NCBI GenBank assembly: GCA_023450745.1
Contig: JAEXGR010000070.1
Location: 1 to 64,000, forward strand
From: Synergistota bacterium
GTDB lineage: Bacteria; Synergistota; Synergistia; Synergistales; Synergistaceae
Reading direction: 5' to 3'
DNA length: 64,000 nt
Shown here piece after piece: positions 41,329 to 48,969 of the stretch. Position 1 is the stretch's first letter; the number at the start of each line of letters is the position of its first letter. The position numbers and the translations under genes were made by a program. Under the pieces are notes generated by a model. The model had not been told where the DNA came from. It worked only from the letters and a program-made list of their open reading frames with translations, and ran no database searches.

Positions 41329-41643
41329 TCAGCGATTGCTCTTCAGATAGCCGCTGATAAAAGACTCGACCTCATCCTCTTTGATCTCCAGCGCCGCCGC
41401 CAGCTCCGCGTGGAGCTGACGCTTCGCGCGTTCCCCGTACTCGCCCTCAAGCGCTCCCTCGATTCGGCCGGCGTTCTCATCCTTACGGAGCCAGCAGGAC
41501 TTCACCACCTTCAGCCACTGCAGGGGCTCCTTTTTACCGACGGCCTTCTTATAAAGGTCGATCCTGGCCTTGCCGCTCGGCGCGCTGAAGGTTGTGACAT
41601 ACGGTATTCGCTCGATAAGCTCCAATGCTTCTTCTCTCGTCAT
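41329..41643 (-). CDS. Stand-alone CarD C-terminal-like domain
   Basis: A 104-residue protein that resembles the helical C-terminal domain of CarD family proteins: IERIPYV near the start, a central KVVKSCWLRK and a final LHAELAAALEIKEDEVESFI. The preceding gene encodes a full CarD with its own copy of this region (LAERAVTEEFAFVLGLRKEGVIPYI), so this looks like a duplicated half. It has a strong GGAAGGAGG site and overlaps the end of carD by 95 bases in another frame. The role is unknown; it may modulate CarD binding to DNA or RNA polymerase. Confidence 0.65.
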   Translation of the reverse strand: MTREEALELIERIPYVTTFSAPSGKARIDLYKKAVGKKEPLQWLKVVKSCWLRKDENAGRIEGALEGEYGERAKRQLHAELAAALEIKEDEVESFISGYLKSNR

Positions 41644-42187
41644 CGTGGGCCTCCTTCCTTTTTGTTATATAATCGACGATATAGGGAATCACGCCCTCCT
41701 TGCGCAGGCCGAGGACAAAGGCGAACTCCTCCGTGACGGCCCTCTCCGCCAGCGCCAGCACCTTTTCGTCACAGGAGCGGAACTTCTTGCCGCTCTCCCG
41801 CATCTCTATTTTATGCAGGTGCAGGATTTTGATGAGCCAGAGTATCGCCGCGATATTCCCGCCCTTTAATATCTCGTCGAAGGCGGCCATGCGGCTTTCG
41901 TCGTTGTCTATCCACTGCCCGCTGATATCCTCCGTCTCGTCAATGATCGTCCGTATCTCATCGGCGGAGAGCAGCGGACGGAGGCGCTTTTCAGCGGCCG
42001 CCGGCGAAAATGGCAGATAGAACTTGACACCCGCGTCATAGACGGAATTCATGACATAATAGAGCCTCTCGTCAAGACCGCGGAACTTCTCCCGGCGAAT
42101 GTCGCTGATCCGGCAGATTCCATTGCCGGCATACATCACATAATCTCCCACGCCGTACTCTTTTTTGCTAAATTTGCCTAAATCCAT
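41549..42187 (-). CDS. CarD family transcription regulator
   Basis: CarD proteins bind the RNA polymerase beta subunit and stabilise open complexes. This 212-residue protein has the N-terminal Tudor-like RID (YGVGDYVMYAGNGICRISDI) and the helical C-terminal domain (WLIKILHLHK, AVTEEFAFVLGL). The family normally ends about residue 180; here about 33 extra residues of low-complexity polar sequence extend the frame across the start of the next gene, which suggests loss of an older stop codon. The ATG is preceded by GGGAGGGGG. Confidence 0.88.
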   Translation of the reverse strand: MDLGKFSKKEYGVGDYVMYAGNGICRISDIRREKFRGLDERLYYVMNSVYDAGVKFYLPFSPAAAEKRLRPLLSADEIRTIIDETEDISGQWIDNDESRMAAFDEILKGGNIAAILWLIKILHLHKIEMRESGKKFRSCDEKVLALAERAVTEEFAFVLGLRKEGVIPYIVDYITKRKEAHDDERRSIGAYRANTVCHNLQRAERQGQDRPL

Positions 42188-42417
42188 TTTCAGCCCCCTC
42201 CCGACGGCTATCTGTGCAATCTTTAAAAGAATATTATGTCAGAGATCATTTATCGATAAATATAATCTATAAGTAAGCATAAATGGTTAAAATTAAACGC
42301 GCAGCTCACCGCAACCGGACTTACGCCCCCTTGAGCCGCACGTTGTGCGTTAATTATAGCAATTCATGATGGAATTTTCAAAGTATATATTTTTAAAAAA
42401 TACGTACAATATGAGAC

Positions 42418-42451
42418 TTGACATTATATCAAATAACTATTATAGTTATTT
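42418..42451 (+). promoter_or_regulatory. Promoter with Fur/PerR-type operator
   Basis: TTGACA (42418-42423) and TATAGT (42441-42446) are exactly 17 bases apart. Covering the -10 is a perfect 10-1-10 inverted repeat, AAATAACTAT (42431-42440), T, ATAGTTATTT (42442-42451). Its central 7-1-7 core has the geometry of Fur and PerR boxes. The regulator gene starts about 35 bases downstream, so autoregulation is likely. Confidence 0.75.
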
Positions 42452-42486
42452 AAAGATTAAATACGTTACCAATTAGGTGAATTATT

Positions 42487-42921
42487 GTGGAACAGAAAAA
42501 GTATCAGGAATTTATGGCAATTTGCCAGAGAAATGGTTGGAAATGTACCTCGCAGCGGTTGGCTGTTTATAGTTTCATTGATGAAAACTATACGCATCCG
42601 GGAGTGGACGATGTGTGGCAGCATGTCAAAAAAAGCCTGCCGACCGTTACAAGAGAGAGTGTTTACCGGATACTGAACGAATTTGCGGAGCGCGGAATCA
42701 TTCAAAGGCTGGACCTCATCGACAGCGCACGTTACGACTGTCAGACAGGCCCGCAGGGGCATTTCATCTGCGAGGTCTGCGGCGAGATCACCGATTTCGC
42801 GTTTCCCGAAGGGGCGCTTTCGTCCGCCAACACGCCTTCCGGCGAAGTGCGGCATATCGAACTCAGACTCAGCGGCATTTGCGGTAAGTGCAGACAGGCC
42901 GAAGGCCAGAAAGGAAGATAA
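42487..42921 (+). CDS. Fur family transcriptional regulator
   Basis: A 144-residue metal- or peroxide-responsive repressor. The N-terminal winged helix has the family blocks TSQRLAVYSFID and TRESVYRILNEF; the dimer domain has the structural zinc pair C95/C98 and C132/C135 and the sensor-site residues D84, H92 and D103 around RYDCQTGPQGHFIC. It could be a PerR, Fur or Zur; sequence alone does not decide. The start is GTG, with a modest GGTGA site. It is followed after 71 bases by a pterin-synthase-like gene. Confidence 0.9.
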   Translation: MEQKKYQEFMAICQRNGWKCTSQRLAVYSFIDENYTHPGVDDVWQHVKKSLPTVTRESVYRILNEFAERGIIQRLDLIDSARYDCQTGPQGHFICEVCGEITDFAFPEGALSSANTPSGEVRHIELRLSGICGKCRQAEGQKGR

Positions 42922-42992
42922 GGAAGAAGATACGCGCGTATACGGGTGCGCCGATCCCGTAAATAATATGAAGAAAAAGGGAGACATAACTT

Positions 42993-43559
42993 ATGAGAAG
43001 CATTACAAAACTTGACCTGCAGTACGCACATCGTTTCTACGGATTTAAAGGCGAAGCACAGTATCTTCACGGACACACGGGCATCCTGACTATCGAAGTG
43101 GAAGATTCCGTAAACGCCGGCGTGAACATGGTTTTCCCCTGCAATGAAATTCAGAAAACGGCCTGGGACGTTCTCAAAAACTTTGACCACGCCCTGATTT
43201 TGCGGCAAGATGACCCTTTGCTGCCCGCCGTTCTGGACGTATACGAAAAGCAGGGCATCAAAAACGGCGCGCCGTCCAATACCATGAAGGGGCCGGCCTT
43301 CAAAACCGAACTGGCAACCGCGTATCCGGAGTGCCGGCTCGTCGTCACGAAGGAAACCATGACTGTCGAAGGAATGATCAAGATCGTCTACGACCTGCTG
43401 AAGGATAAGCTTAACATCGTCAAGCTGACCTTCACCAGCGGCGTTAACGCGGCCTCGGAAGAATACGCGCCGAGGCGGAGCATGGATCGTTGCCCGCTCT
43501 GCGGCATCGCGCTGGACGAAAACGGCGTATGCCCCAAGTGCGGGTATAAGAAAGCGTAG
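42993..43559 (+). CDS. 6-pyruvoyl-tetrahydropterin synthase-like protein with zinc ribbon
   Basis: A 188-residue T-fold protein related to QueD/PTPS. Zinc ligands H13, H26 and H28 (YAHRF and LHGHTG) and the catalytic D65-H66 pair (FDHAL) are present. The usual catalytic Cys before HGH is missing: the stretch reads GEAQYLHGHTG. A C-terminal zinc ribbon, C167-x2-C170 and C180-x2-C183, is added, which ordinary QueD lacks. It may be a non-queuosine PTPS paralogue. It probably shares the Fur-controlled transcript. AAAGGGAG precedes the ATG. Confidence 0.85.
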   Translation: MRSITKLDLQYAHRFYGFKGEAQYLHGHTGILTIEVEDSVNAGVNMVFPCNEIQKTAWDVLKNFDHALILRQDDPLLPAVLDVYEKQGIKNGAPSNTMKGPAFKTELATAYPECRLVVTKETMTVEGMIKIVYDLLKDKLNIVKLTFTSGVNAASEEYAPRRSMDRCPLCGIALDENGVCPKCGYKKA

Positions 43560-43600
43560 CGTCACCCTCGCAGACGTTGCATCAAGCAGTCCCGAATTGA

Positions 43601-43630
43601 CAGGGCGGCGGGCATGTCGCCGCCGCCCTG
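43601..43630. terminator. Hairpin downstream of the PTPS-like gene
   Basis: CAGGGCGGCG (43601-43610) pairs with CGCCGCCCTG (43621-43630). There is no T-run. It is the first of three strong hairpins between two convergent genes. Confidence 0.5.
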
Positions 43631-43670
43631 CCGGCAACAAAAGGAAAGCGAAATAACCACCGCCGTCAAA

Positions 43671-43706
43671 ACTCCCGAAGCCGCACCGCAACGCGGCTTC
43701 GGGAGT
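43671..43706. terminator. Central hairpin between PTPS-like and esterase genes
   Basis: ACTCCCGAAGCCGC (43671-43684) and GCGGCTTCGGGAGT (43693-43706) form a perfect 14-bp stem with an 8-base loop; the plus strand continues TTATCGTTTT. It can act in both directions. Confidence 0.65.
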
Positions 43707-43741
43707 TTATCGTTTTACGGTAAGTAAGACGGCAGGCGCAA

Positions 43742-43786
43742 AGCAAGGCCGGGGCTCACGCCGCCGGCCTTGCTCTGCGCCTTTTT
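43742..43786. terminator. Third hairpin between PTPS-like and esterase genes
   Basis: AGCAAGGCCGG (43742-43752) pairs with CCGGCCTTGCT (43764-43774), followed on the plus strand by CTGCGCCTTTTTT. It lies just beyond the esterase stop at 43805 and would stop rightward transcription. Confidence 0.7.
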
Positions 43787-43804
43787 TACAATCTTCTGGT
43801 TTCC

Positions 43805-45373
43805 TTAGTATGGCATATTTGGATTATAGGGCGAGAACCTGCTTCCGTAGGCATAGGCGTCCAGCCAGTAAAAGCCCCTCATGAAGGCGGGAATATACGC
43901 CTGTTCGTGTATGCAGTCGCCGACGTAGCTGCTGTCAATATACTCCGTGAACGGCTCTGTCGTGACCTTTATGGCCCCCGCCGCCTCAAAGGCGCTCTTC
44001 GCCTCGGTCAGGTTCGCGTAGGGCACGATGTCGTCTTTTTCATTATGGAACATGCGAAGCGGCATCTCCGGCTTCCACCCGGCGAAGCTGTTGTTTTTCG
44101 CCAGCGTGGCGGTAACGGGATTGTCCGCCATGCTTTCTTCCAGCAATATGCGGAAATTATCGGTGAGGATCACGCGGGGCCCCGTGTAGTTGTCGGGCAG
44201 GAAGGGCTTCTTCATCAGGTCGTTGATCTCATCGCCGCTGTATGAGCCGTCCATATACTTTTGCAGCATCGCCGGATAGTCTTTGTACCCGGACAGGTCG
44301 TTGCGCACCGCGTAACGGAAGTCCAGCTCCGGTACCGCTTTCCCGTAGGCGGCGCTGTAGCCGTTGAGCACATAGGGCATGAAGAATGGGGCCACAAAAT
44401 CCTTGCCGGCGGACAGCATGAGGTCGCGCATCGCGCCGGACAGCGAATAGGGGCCGTCAAGACAGGCGACCGCCGTCACGGGAAGTTCTTTCGCGTAATT
44501 TGCCTGCAGCTCCTTCGCGGCGCTCATCGTCGCGTATCCGCCCTCGGAAAAACCCATCAACAGGACCTTTTTTCCATCCCAGGAGACGGGATTCCAGCCG
44601 CGGATCTTCAGGTCCTTCACCGCGTCGATGGCGTGGGCGACATTTTTCGCCAGAAGCTCCTGGCAGTACGGATGAACGTCCGCATTGTCGCCCATGCCGA
44701 GATAGTCGGCTATGACGACGATGTAACCGCAGCGCGCCGCCCCCTCCGCCAAAAGCATCTGCACCTGGGCCGGGTCAAGCGGGTTGTAGGGCGTGCTGCC
44801 GTGGCGCACCAGCTTCGAAGGGGAATTTTTGCGCATTACCTCCGTGGGGTGCTGGATGGCAAGGATCGGCGCCGTGGTCTTCCTGACCGTATGAGGCACC
44901 AGCACGGCCGCGTCCGCCGTCACCAAGAATCCCATCTGGTTATGCGTCCAGTATTTCATCTTGACGCCGCTGACGCCCGCAAGGTCATAGCCGGCAAAAT
45001 GCGCGTCCAAGGCAAATTTGCTCAGCTGATAGCCCATCCACGGCAGATTTTTCCGCGGGCTGGCCCCGGCGCCGCCAAGCGCGTAATCGTCGGAGATCGT
45101 GGAGTAGTCAAATAATACCTTGTCTCCCGAAAGCACGGCGTCTCCCGATATCGTATAGCCCTCTTCCGCAAGCTTTTCGTTGATTATTCGCTGTACCTCG
45201 GCGTCGCCGCTTGCGAGGTCCGCCGAGGTTATCATCTCCATCGCTTCAAACGAAGCGATGTCCCCCACTTCGGCGTCGTGACCGCTGCCGCCGCCGCAGC
45301 CGCCGGAGACGGCGACCGCCGCAAAGACAAGCAGAAATAGCGCGCAGAACGATAACTTTTTCTTTCTCTTCAT
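43805..45373 (-). CDS. Lipoprotein alpha/beta-hydrolase (esterase/lipase-like)
   Basis: A 522-residue lipid-anchored, secreted hydrolase. A basic, hydrophobic signal ends at the lipobox SGGC, with C26 as the anchor. The nucleophile is S276 in GFSEGGYAT; a plausible Asp is in NEKDDIVPY and a His in CIHEQAY near the C-terminus, in the order expected for secreted lipases and prolyl-type peptidases. The substrate is unknown. The gene stands alone on the minus strand. Its upstream region holds the same 11-bp-spaced repeats as the kinase/regulator operon, so it is a predicted target. Confidence 0.85.
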   Translation of the reverse strand: MKRKKKLSFCALFLLVFAAVAVSGGCGGGSGHDAEVGDIASFEAMEMITSADLASGDAEVQRIINEKLAEEGYTISGDAVLSGDKVLFDYSTISDDYALGGAGASPRKNLPWMGYQLSKFALDAHFAGYDLAGVSGVKMKYWTHNQMGFLVTADAAVLVPHTVRKTTAPILAIQHPTEVMRKNSPSKLVRHGSTPYNPLDPAQVQMLLAEGAARCGYIVVIADYLGMGDNADVHPYCQELLAKNVAHAIDAVKDLKIRGWNPVSWDGKKVLLMGFSEGGYATMSAAKELQANYAKELPVTAVACLDGPYSLSGAMRDLMLSAGKDFVAPFFMPYVLNGYSAAYGKAVPELDFRYAVRNDLSGYKDYPAMLQKYMDGSYSGDEINDLMKKPFLPDNYTGPRVILTDNFRILLEESMADNPVTATLAKNNSFAGWKPEMPLRMFHNEKDDIVPYANLTEAKSAFEAAGAIKVTTEPFTEYIDSSYVGDCIHEQAYIPAFMRGFYWLDAYAYGSRFSPYNPNMPY

Positions 45374-45436
45374 AGAAAATCCCCCTTATATTCATCGTGG
45401 CCCGCGAAGAATCCCGCGAATTTGCCTTACAAGGGC

Positions 45437-45473
45437 ATCGTAGCACGCCAGGTACAACAAACTTACAACAAAT
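45437..45473 (-). promoter_or_regulatory. Tandem 11-bp-spaced operator upstream of the esterase
   Basis: On the minus strand two TTTGTTGTA copies lie 11 bases apart (45473-45451), followed by CC. Eight bases on is TACGAT (45442-45437), a candidate -10 at the same distance as at the kinase operon. Nothing like a -35 hexamer is present apart from the repeats. Confidence 0.6.
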
Positions 45474-45556
45474 TTTCTCCGGCACAGATTTAGAGGAGCT
45501 CCTTTGCCTGAAAATCACCCGTTTATGGGAAATGTTTTCAGAAAAACAATGAACAG

Positions 45557-45591
45557 AAGGCGGCGAAGCTTTTTGCTCCGCCGCCTTTTAC
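45557..45591. terminator. Hairpin after argG
   Basis: AAGGCGGCG (45557-45565) pairs with CGCCGCCTT (45579-45587), with AAGC/GCT extending inside. It lies 30 bases past the argG stop on the minus strand; the T-run is on the plus strand, so its polarity is uncertain. Confidence 0.5.
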
Positions 45592-45617
45592 TCTGTCATA
45601 CGGTTTTTTAACCGCCT

Positions 45618-46883
45618 TTATTTCGTCGCGTCTTTGCCCTTTTGCATGACGAGGCTGTCTATCGGGTTAACGTTCTTCTCCTTGTGGGTCTGGCGCCAGG
45701 TCTTGATGGGCATGCCCCAGATCTTGATGAAACCTACGGAGGCCGACTGGTCGAAGGTGTCGCCCGTCGAGTAGGTGGCGAGCGCCTTGCTGTAGACGGA
45801 GCTGTCGGACTTCATGCCGTTGACGATGCAGTTGCCCTTATAGAATTTCATTCTCACGGTGCCGTTGACGGACTTCTGCGTAGACTCCATAAAGGCCTGG
45901 AGAGCCTCCATAAGCGGCGAGAACCAGTAGCCCTCGTATGTGAGCTCGGCATATTTTACCTCAAGCTCTTTTTTCGTCTTGAGCACATCCTTGGCGAGGG
46001 TGATCGTCTCCAGCTTTTTATGCGCGTTGATGATCGCGAGCGCGCCGGGGCACTCGTATACCTCGCGGCTCTTGAAGCCCACGAGGCGGTCTTCGATCAT
46101 GTCTATCCGGCCGTACCCGGCCTTCCCCGCCGTCTTGTTCATGAAGTCGATCAGCTCGATGGAACCCATCTTCTGTCCGTTGACCGCCACCGGGACGCCG
46201 GCCTCGAAGGTAAGTTCGACCGTGACCTCTTCGTCAGGAGCGTCCACGGGGTCGGCGGTCAGCTTATAGGCATCCTTCGGCGGTTCGTTCCAGGGATCTT
46301 CGAGGATGCCGCATTCGATCGAACGACCCCAGAGGTTGTCGTCAATGCTGTATGGGCTCTTTCTCGTCGTCGGTACGGGAACGTTGTGCGCGGCGGCGTA
46401 GTCCATCTCTTCTTCACGCGAGAAGCCCCAGTCGCGAACGGGCGCGAGGACTTCGATTTCAGGGTTCAGCGCGTTGCAGGCGACTTCGATGCGCACCTGA
46501 TCCTGCCCCTTGCCGGTGCAGCCGTGGGCGACGGCGACGGCGCCCTCTTTCTCGGCGCACCAGATGAGCGCCTGGGCGATCATCGGACGCGAGAGGGCCG
46601 AGTTGAGCGGATAGACTCCCTGATATACGGCGTTAGCCTTGAGCGACGGCCAGACGAACGTATCGATAAAGGCCTCGCGGAGATCGACGACGTAAGCCTT
46701 CGACGCGCCGGCGGCGTAAGCCTTCGCCTTGATGTCGTCAAGGTCGTCGGCCTGCTGGCCGACGTGCATCGTGAGCGTGACGACCTCATAACCCTGGTCG
46801 TGAAGCCAGGGGATTGCTACCGATGTGTCGAGTCCGCCGCTGTAAGCCAATACCACTTTACCTTTTTTTTCTGGTGCCATCAT
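45618..46883 (-). CDS. argG: Argininosuccinate synthase
   Basis: Joins citrulline and aspartate with ATP in arginine synthesis. The 421-residue protein has the PP-loop AYSGGLDTSV near residue 13, the citrulline-binding DLREAF segment and the ATP-linked blocks AHGCTGKGQDQVR and VRDWGFSREEEMDYA. AGGAGGAG lies 6 bases before the ATG. It is preceded by a full T-box leader, so its expression should respond to uncharged tRNA. No argH or other arg genes are in the window. In some amino-acid fermenters argG also takes part in citrulline or arginine recycling. Confidence 0.96.
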   Translation of the reverse strand: MMAPEKKGKVVLAYSGGLDTSVAIPWLHDQGYEVVTLTMHVGQQADDLDDIKAKAYAAGASKAYVVDLREAFIDTFVWPSLKANAVYQGVYPLNSALSRPMIAQALIWCAEKEGAVAVAHGCTGKGQDQVRIEVACNALNPEIEVLAPVRDWGFSREEEMDYAAAHNVPVPTTRKSPYSIDDNLWGRSIECGILEDPWNEPPKDAYKLTADPVDAPDEEVTVELTFEAGVPVAVNGQKMGSIELIDFMNKTAGKAGYGRIDMIEDRLVGFKSREVYECPGALAIINAHKKLETITLAKDVLKTKKELEVKYAELTYEGYWFSPLMEALQAFMESTQKSVNGTVRMKFYKGNCIVNGMKSDSSVYSKALATYSTGDTFDQSASVGFIKIWGMPIKTWRQTHKEKNVNPIDSLVMQKGKDATK

Positions 46884-46916
46884 GTGAAACTCCTCCTAAA
46901 TTTTTATCGATTGATT

Positions 46917-46957
46917 AAAAAAAGCTCGTCCCTCTTCCTTACGGAAGAGGGACGAGC
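46917..46957 (-). terminator. T-box regulated terminator of argG
   Basis: On the minus strand a perfect 15-bp stem (GCTCGTCCCTCTTCC with its complement, 46957-46924) with a 4-base loop is followed by seven T (46923-46917). Its 5' half can pair alternatively with the T-box antiterminator just upstream. Confidence 0.92.
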
Positions 46958-47219
46958 AAATTTACCCGCGGTACCACCCTCGTTGACATAATTGTCCACT
47001 TCGTCGTGTTATGCTCTGGGGTGCGGAATTGTGATCCTTTTTGCGAAAAGCGCTTTCAGCCGGTGGCGCTTTATCTCTGTCGCCGAGTAATCGAATTCAT
47101 ATCCCCGTCATCGCATGTTATGTGCGGTAAGGAATCGATTCGTCGTATACGTCTGTCTCGCTCGGCGGCATGCAGTTTCACAATAACGCCCCTCCTTTCA
47201 CGGTGGTCTGGAAAACTTG
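46958..47219 (-). promoter_or_regulatory. T-box riboswitch leader upstream of argG
   Basis: The minus-strand leader contains the diagnostic antiterminator sequence AGGGTGGTACCGCGGG (46980-46965), preceded by a stem III-like part with CTGAAAGCG and CGCACCCCAGAGC (about 47060-47010). Further upstream CGCCGAG and CTCGGCG form the base of stem I, with AATCGA/TCGATT above it. Binding of uncharged tRNA should favour antitermination. The specifier codon could not be read with confidence; arginine or aspartate would both make sense. Confidence 0.9.
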
Positions 47220-47225
47220 TGTGGT

Positions 47226-47254
47226 ATTCTATCACGTGAACTTTATTTGTCAAC
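47226..47254 (-). promoter_or_regulatory. Promoter of the argG T-box transcript
   Basis: TTGACA (47254-47249) and TAGAAT (47231-47226) on the minus strand are separated by 17 bases, placing the start of the leader near 47219, about 335 bases before the argG ATG. Confidence 0.75.
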
Positions 47255-47302
47255 TGGTTGACTTAAAAAATTCAAAATGAACTTACCATCCTTGGCGGTT
47301 CA

Positions 47303-48106
47303 CTATTTTGCCTTCATTCCGCCGTAGATCTCCGCCTCCATCGGCGTCTCTTTGGCGGCGCGGTATGAGTCAAAGGCGGTCATCTCCAGATGCACGGGGG
47401 TGATGGAGATATATTTGTGCGCGACGGCCCAGACGTCGGTATCTTCGTGCATTTCGTCGTGGATGCTGCCGCCCACCCAGTAGGCTTCGCCGCCGAAGGG
47501 CGTCTTGACGACCGTGATCTTGTCGTGATAACGGCGCTTGCCTTTGCGCGTGAGGCGCACGCCGGCAATATCTTCCGGTCTTTCGTTGGGGACGTTGACG
47601 TTGTACATGACCTCTCCCTCTATCGGATGGGCGGAAAACCAGCGCGCCGTCTGCAGCGCGGCGGCGGCGGCGGTCTCAAAGTGTTTTTCCGGCGACTGTG
47701 AGCCGCAGACGAGCGAGACGGCGACCGAAGGGTAGCCGAAGATGAGCCCCTCCATCGCGGCGCAGGCCGTGCCGGAATAGGTAAGGTCGTCGCCCAAGTT
47801 CGGCCCGCAGTTTATGCCGGAGAGGACGAGGTCCGGCACGAAATGGAGCACGTCTATCCCCATGATCACGCAGTCGGTGGGCGTGCCGTCGCATGAGTAG
47901 GCGGTGAAGCCGTTCGCGAGCATCTTGTTCTCGATTTTTTTGATGTGCAGCGGGCGGTCCATCGTCATCGAATGGCCCGAGGCGCTGCGCTCCCGGTCTG
48001 GAGCCACCGCCAGCACTTCGTATCCCGCCGCGTGGAAAGCGCCCGCCAGCGTCTGGATGCCTTCGGCGAAGATCCCGTCGTCGTTCGTAATGAGTATTTT
48101 CTTCAT
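47303..48106 (-). CDS. surE: 5'/3'-nucleotidase SurE
   Basis: A survival-protein phosphatase acting on nucleoside monophosphates. The 267-residue protein starts MKKILITNDDGIFAEGI, with the metal-binding DD pair near 9-10, then SGHSMTM near 43-49 and SGINCGPNLGDDLTYSGTA (about 95-113). Length is normal. It lies 15 bases after the M50 protease gene and was probably cotranscribed with it. Only a weak GAGA ribosome site is visible. Confidence 0.95.
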   Translation of the reverse strand: MKKILITNDDGIFAEGIQTLAGAFHAAGYEVLAVAPDRERSASGHSMTMDRPLHIKKIENKMLANGFTAYSCDGTPTDCVIMGIDVLHFVPDLVLSGINCGPNLGDDLTYSGTACAAMEGLIFGYPSVAVSLVCGSQSPEKHFETAAAAALQTARWFSAHPIEGEVMYNVNVPNERPEDIAGVRLTRKGKRRYHDKITVVKTPFGGEAYWVGGSIHDEMHEDTDVWAVAHKYISITPVHLEMTAFDSYRAAKETPMEAEIYGGMKAK

Positions 48107-48121
48107 GTTCTCTGATACCGC

Positions 48122-48742
48122 CTAGATGAGCAAGATGCTGAGAAGCAGGGCCATGATCGGGCGCATGATATAGGGGAGTATCCCCAGCACGAGCAGGCCC
48201 ACGACGACGAACATGCCGTAGCGCTCAAGCCAGTAGTAATATTTCATCCACTGGTAAGGCAGCAGCACGTAGAGGATGCGCGAGCCGTCGAGCGGCGGGA
48301 TCGGGATAAGGTTGAAGGCCGCCAGCCCGAGGTTGATGTAGATCATCAGCAGGATAAACTGCTGCGCGGCCCAGTTGCCGGCAAAGAGCCCCGGTACAAA
48401 GCGCACGAGCTGCGCGCAGACGAAGGCCGTAAGCATGTTGCCCGCGACGCCCGCGAGGCTCACGATGATTATGTCGCGCTTGGGGTGCTTGAAGTAGCGC
48501 GTGTCTATCGGCACCGGCTTCGCCCAGCCGAAGCGGAAGAGCAGCAGGCAGAGCGCGCCCATCGGATCGAGGTGGTCAAAGGGATTCAGCGAAAGACGGC
48601 CGGCGCGCTCCGCCGTGGTGTCGCCGAGCATTTTGGCGGCAAGGCCGTGACAGTATTCGTGAAAGGTTATGGCCCAGAGGACGGCGGGAAGGCTCAAAAG
48701 GAGCTCCGCGATACCCGAGGCGGAAAATAGGTTTCCCAGCAT
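48122..48742 (-). CDS. Site-2 protease family (M50) membrane metallopeptidase
   Basis: A 206-residue rhomboid-sized zinc protease of the S2P/M50 group, compact subfamily. HEYCH (residues 28-32, HExxH) and the late NLIPIPPLDGSR (Asp ligand near 170) are present, with about five membrane segments. Such proteins cut membrane-bound regulators, but the compact subfamily has no known substrate. AAGGATG lies upstream of the ATG. It precedes surE on the same strand. Confidence 0.92.
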   Translation of the reverse strand: MLGNLFSASGIAELLLSLPAVLWAITFHEYCHGLAAKMLGDTTAERAGRLSLNPFDHLDPMGALCLLLFRFGWAKPVPIDTRYFKHPKRDIIIVSLAGVAGNMLTAFVCAQLVRFVPGLFAGNWAAQQFILLMIYINLGLAAFNLIPIPPLDGSRILYVLLPYQWMKYYYWLERYGMFVVVGLLVLGILPYIMRPIMALLLSILLI

Positions 48743-48969
48743 TTAAACACATCCTTATCGTTCTATCAAAATTACCTGAGCTATTTTAACACGACAACGC
48801 CGCCTCTCCTAACAGGACGAAGGCATAATTTTCCCCCCGCCGCGGCGGAATATCTCGCGCGGCACATTATACGCGCGGCGATTGCGCGGCGGCAGGGGTT
48901 TTACCGGATATCCGTGACAAACGCGTAAAAGATTGTCCCACTCCTGCCGCCGGCCGTTCAATGTCTCCG

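Noticed and set aside
47006..47253. Small ORFs on both strands before argG
   Set aside because: They fall within the T-box leader and follow its stems, not a protein.
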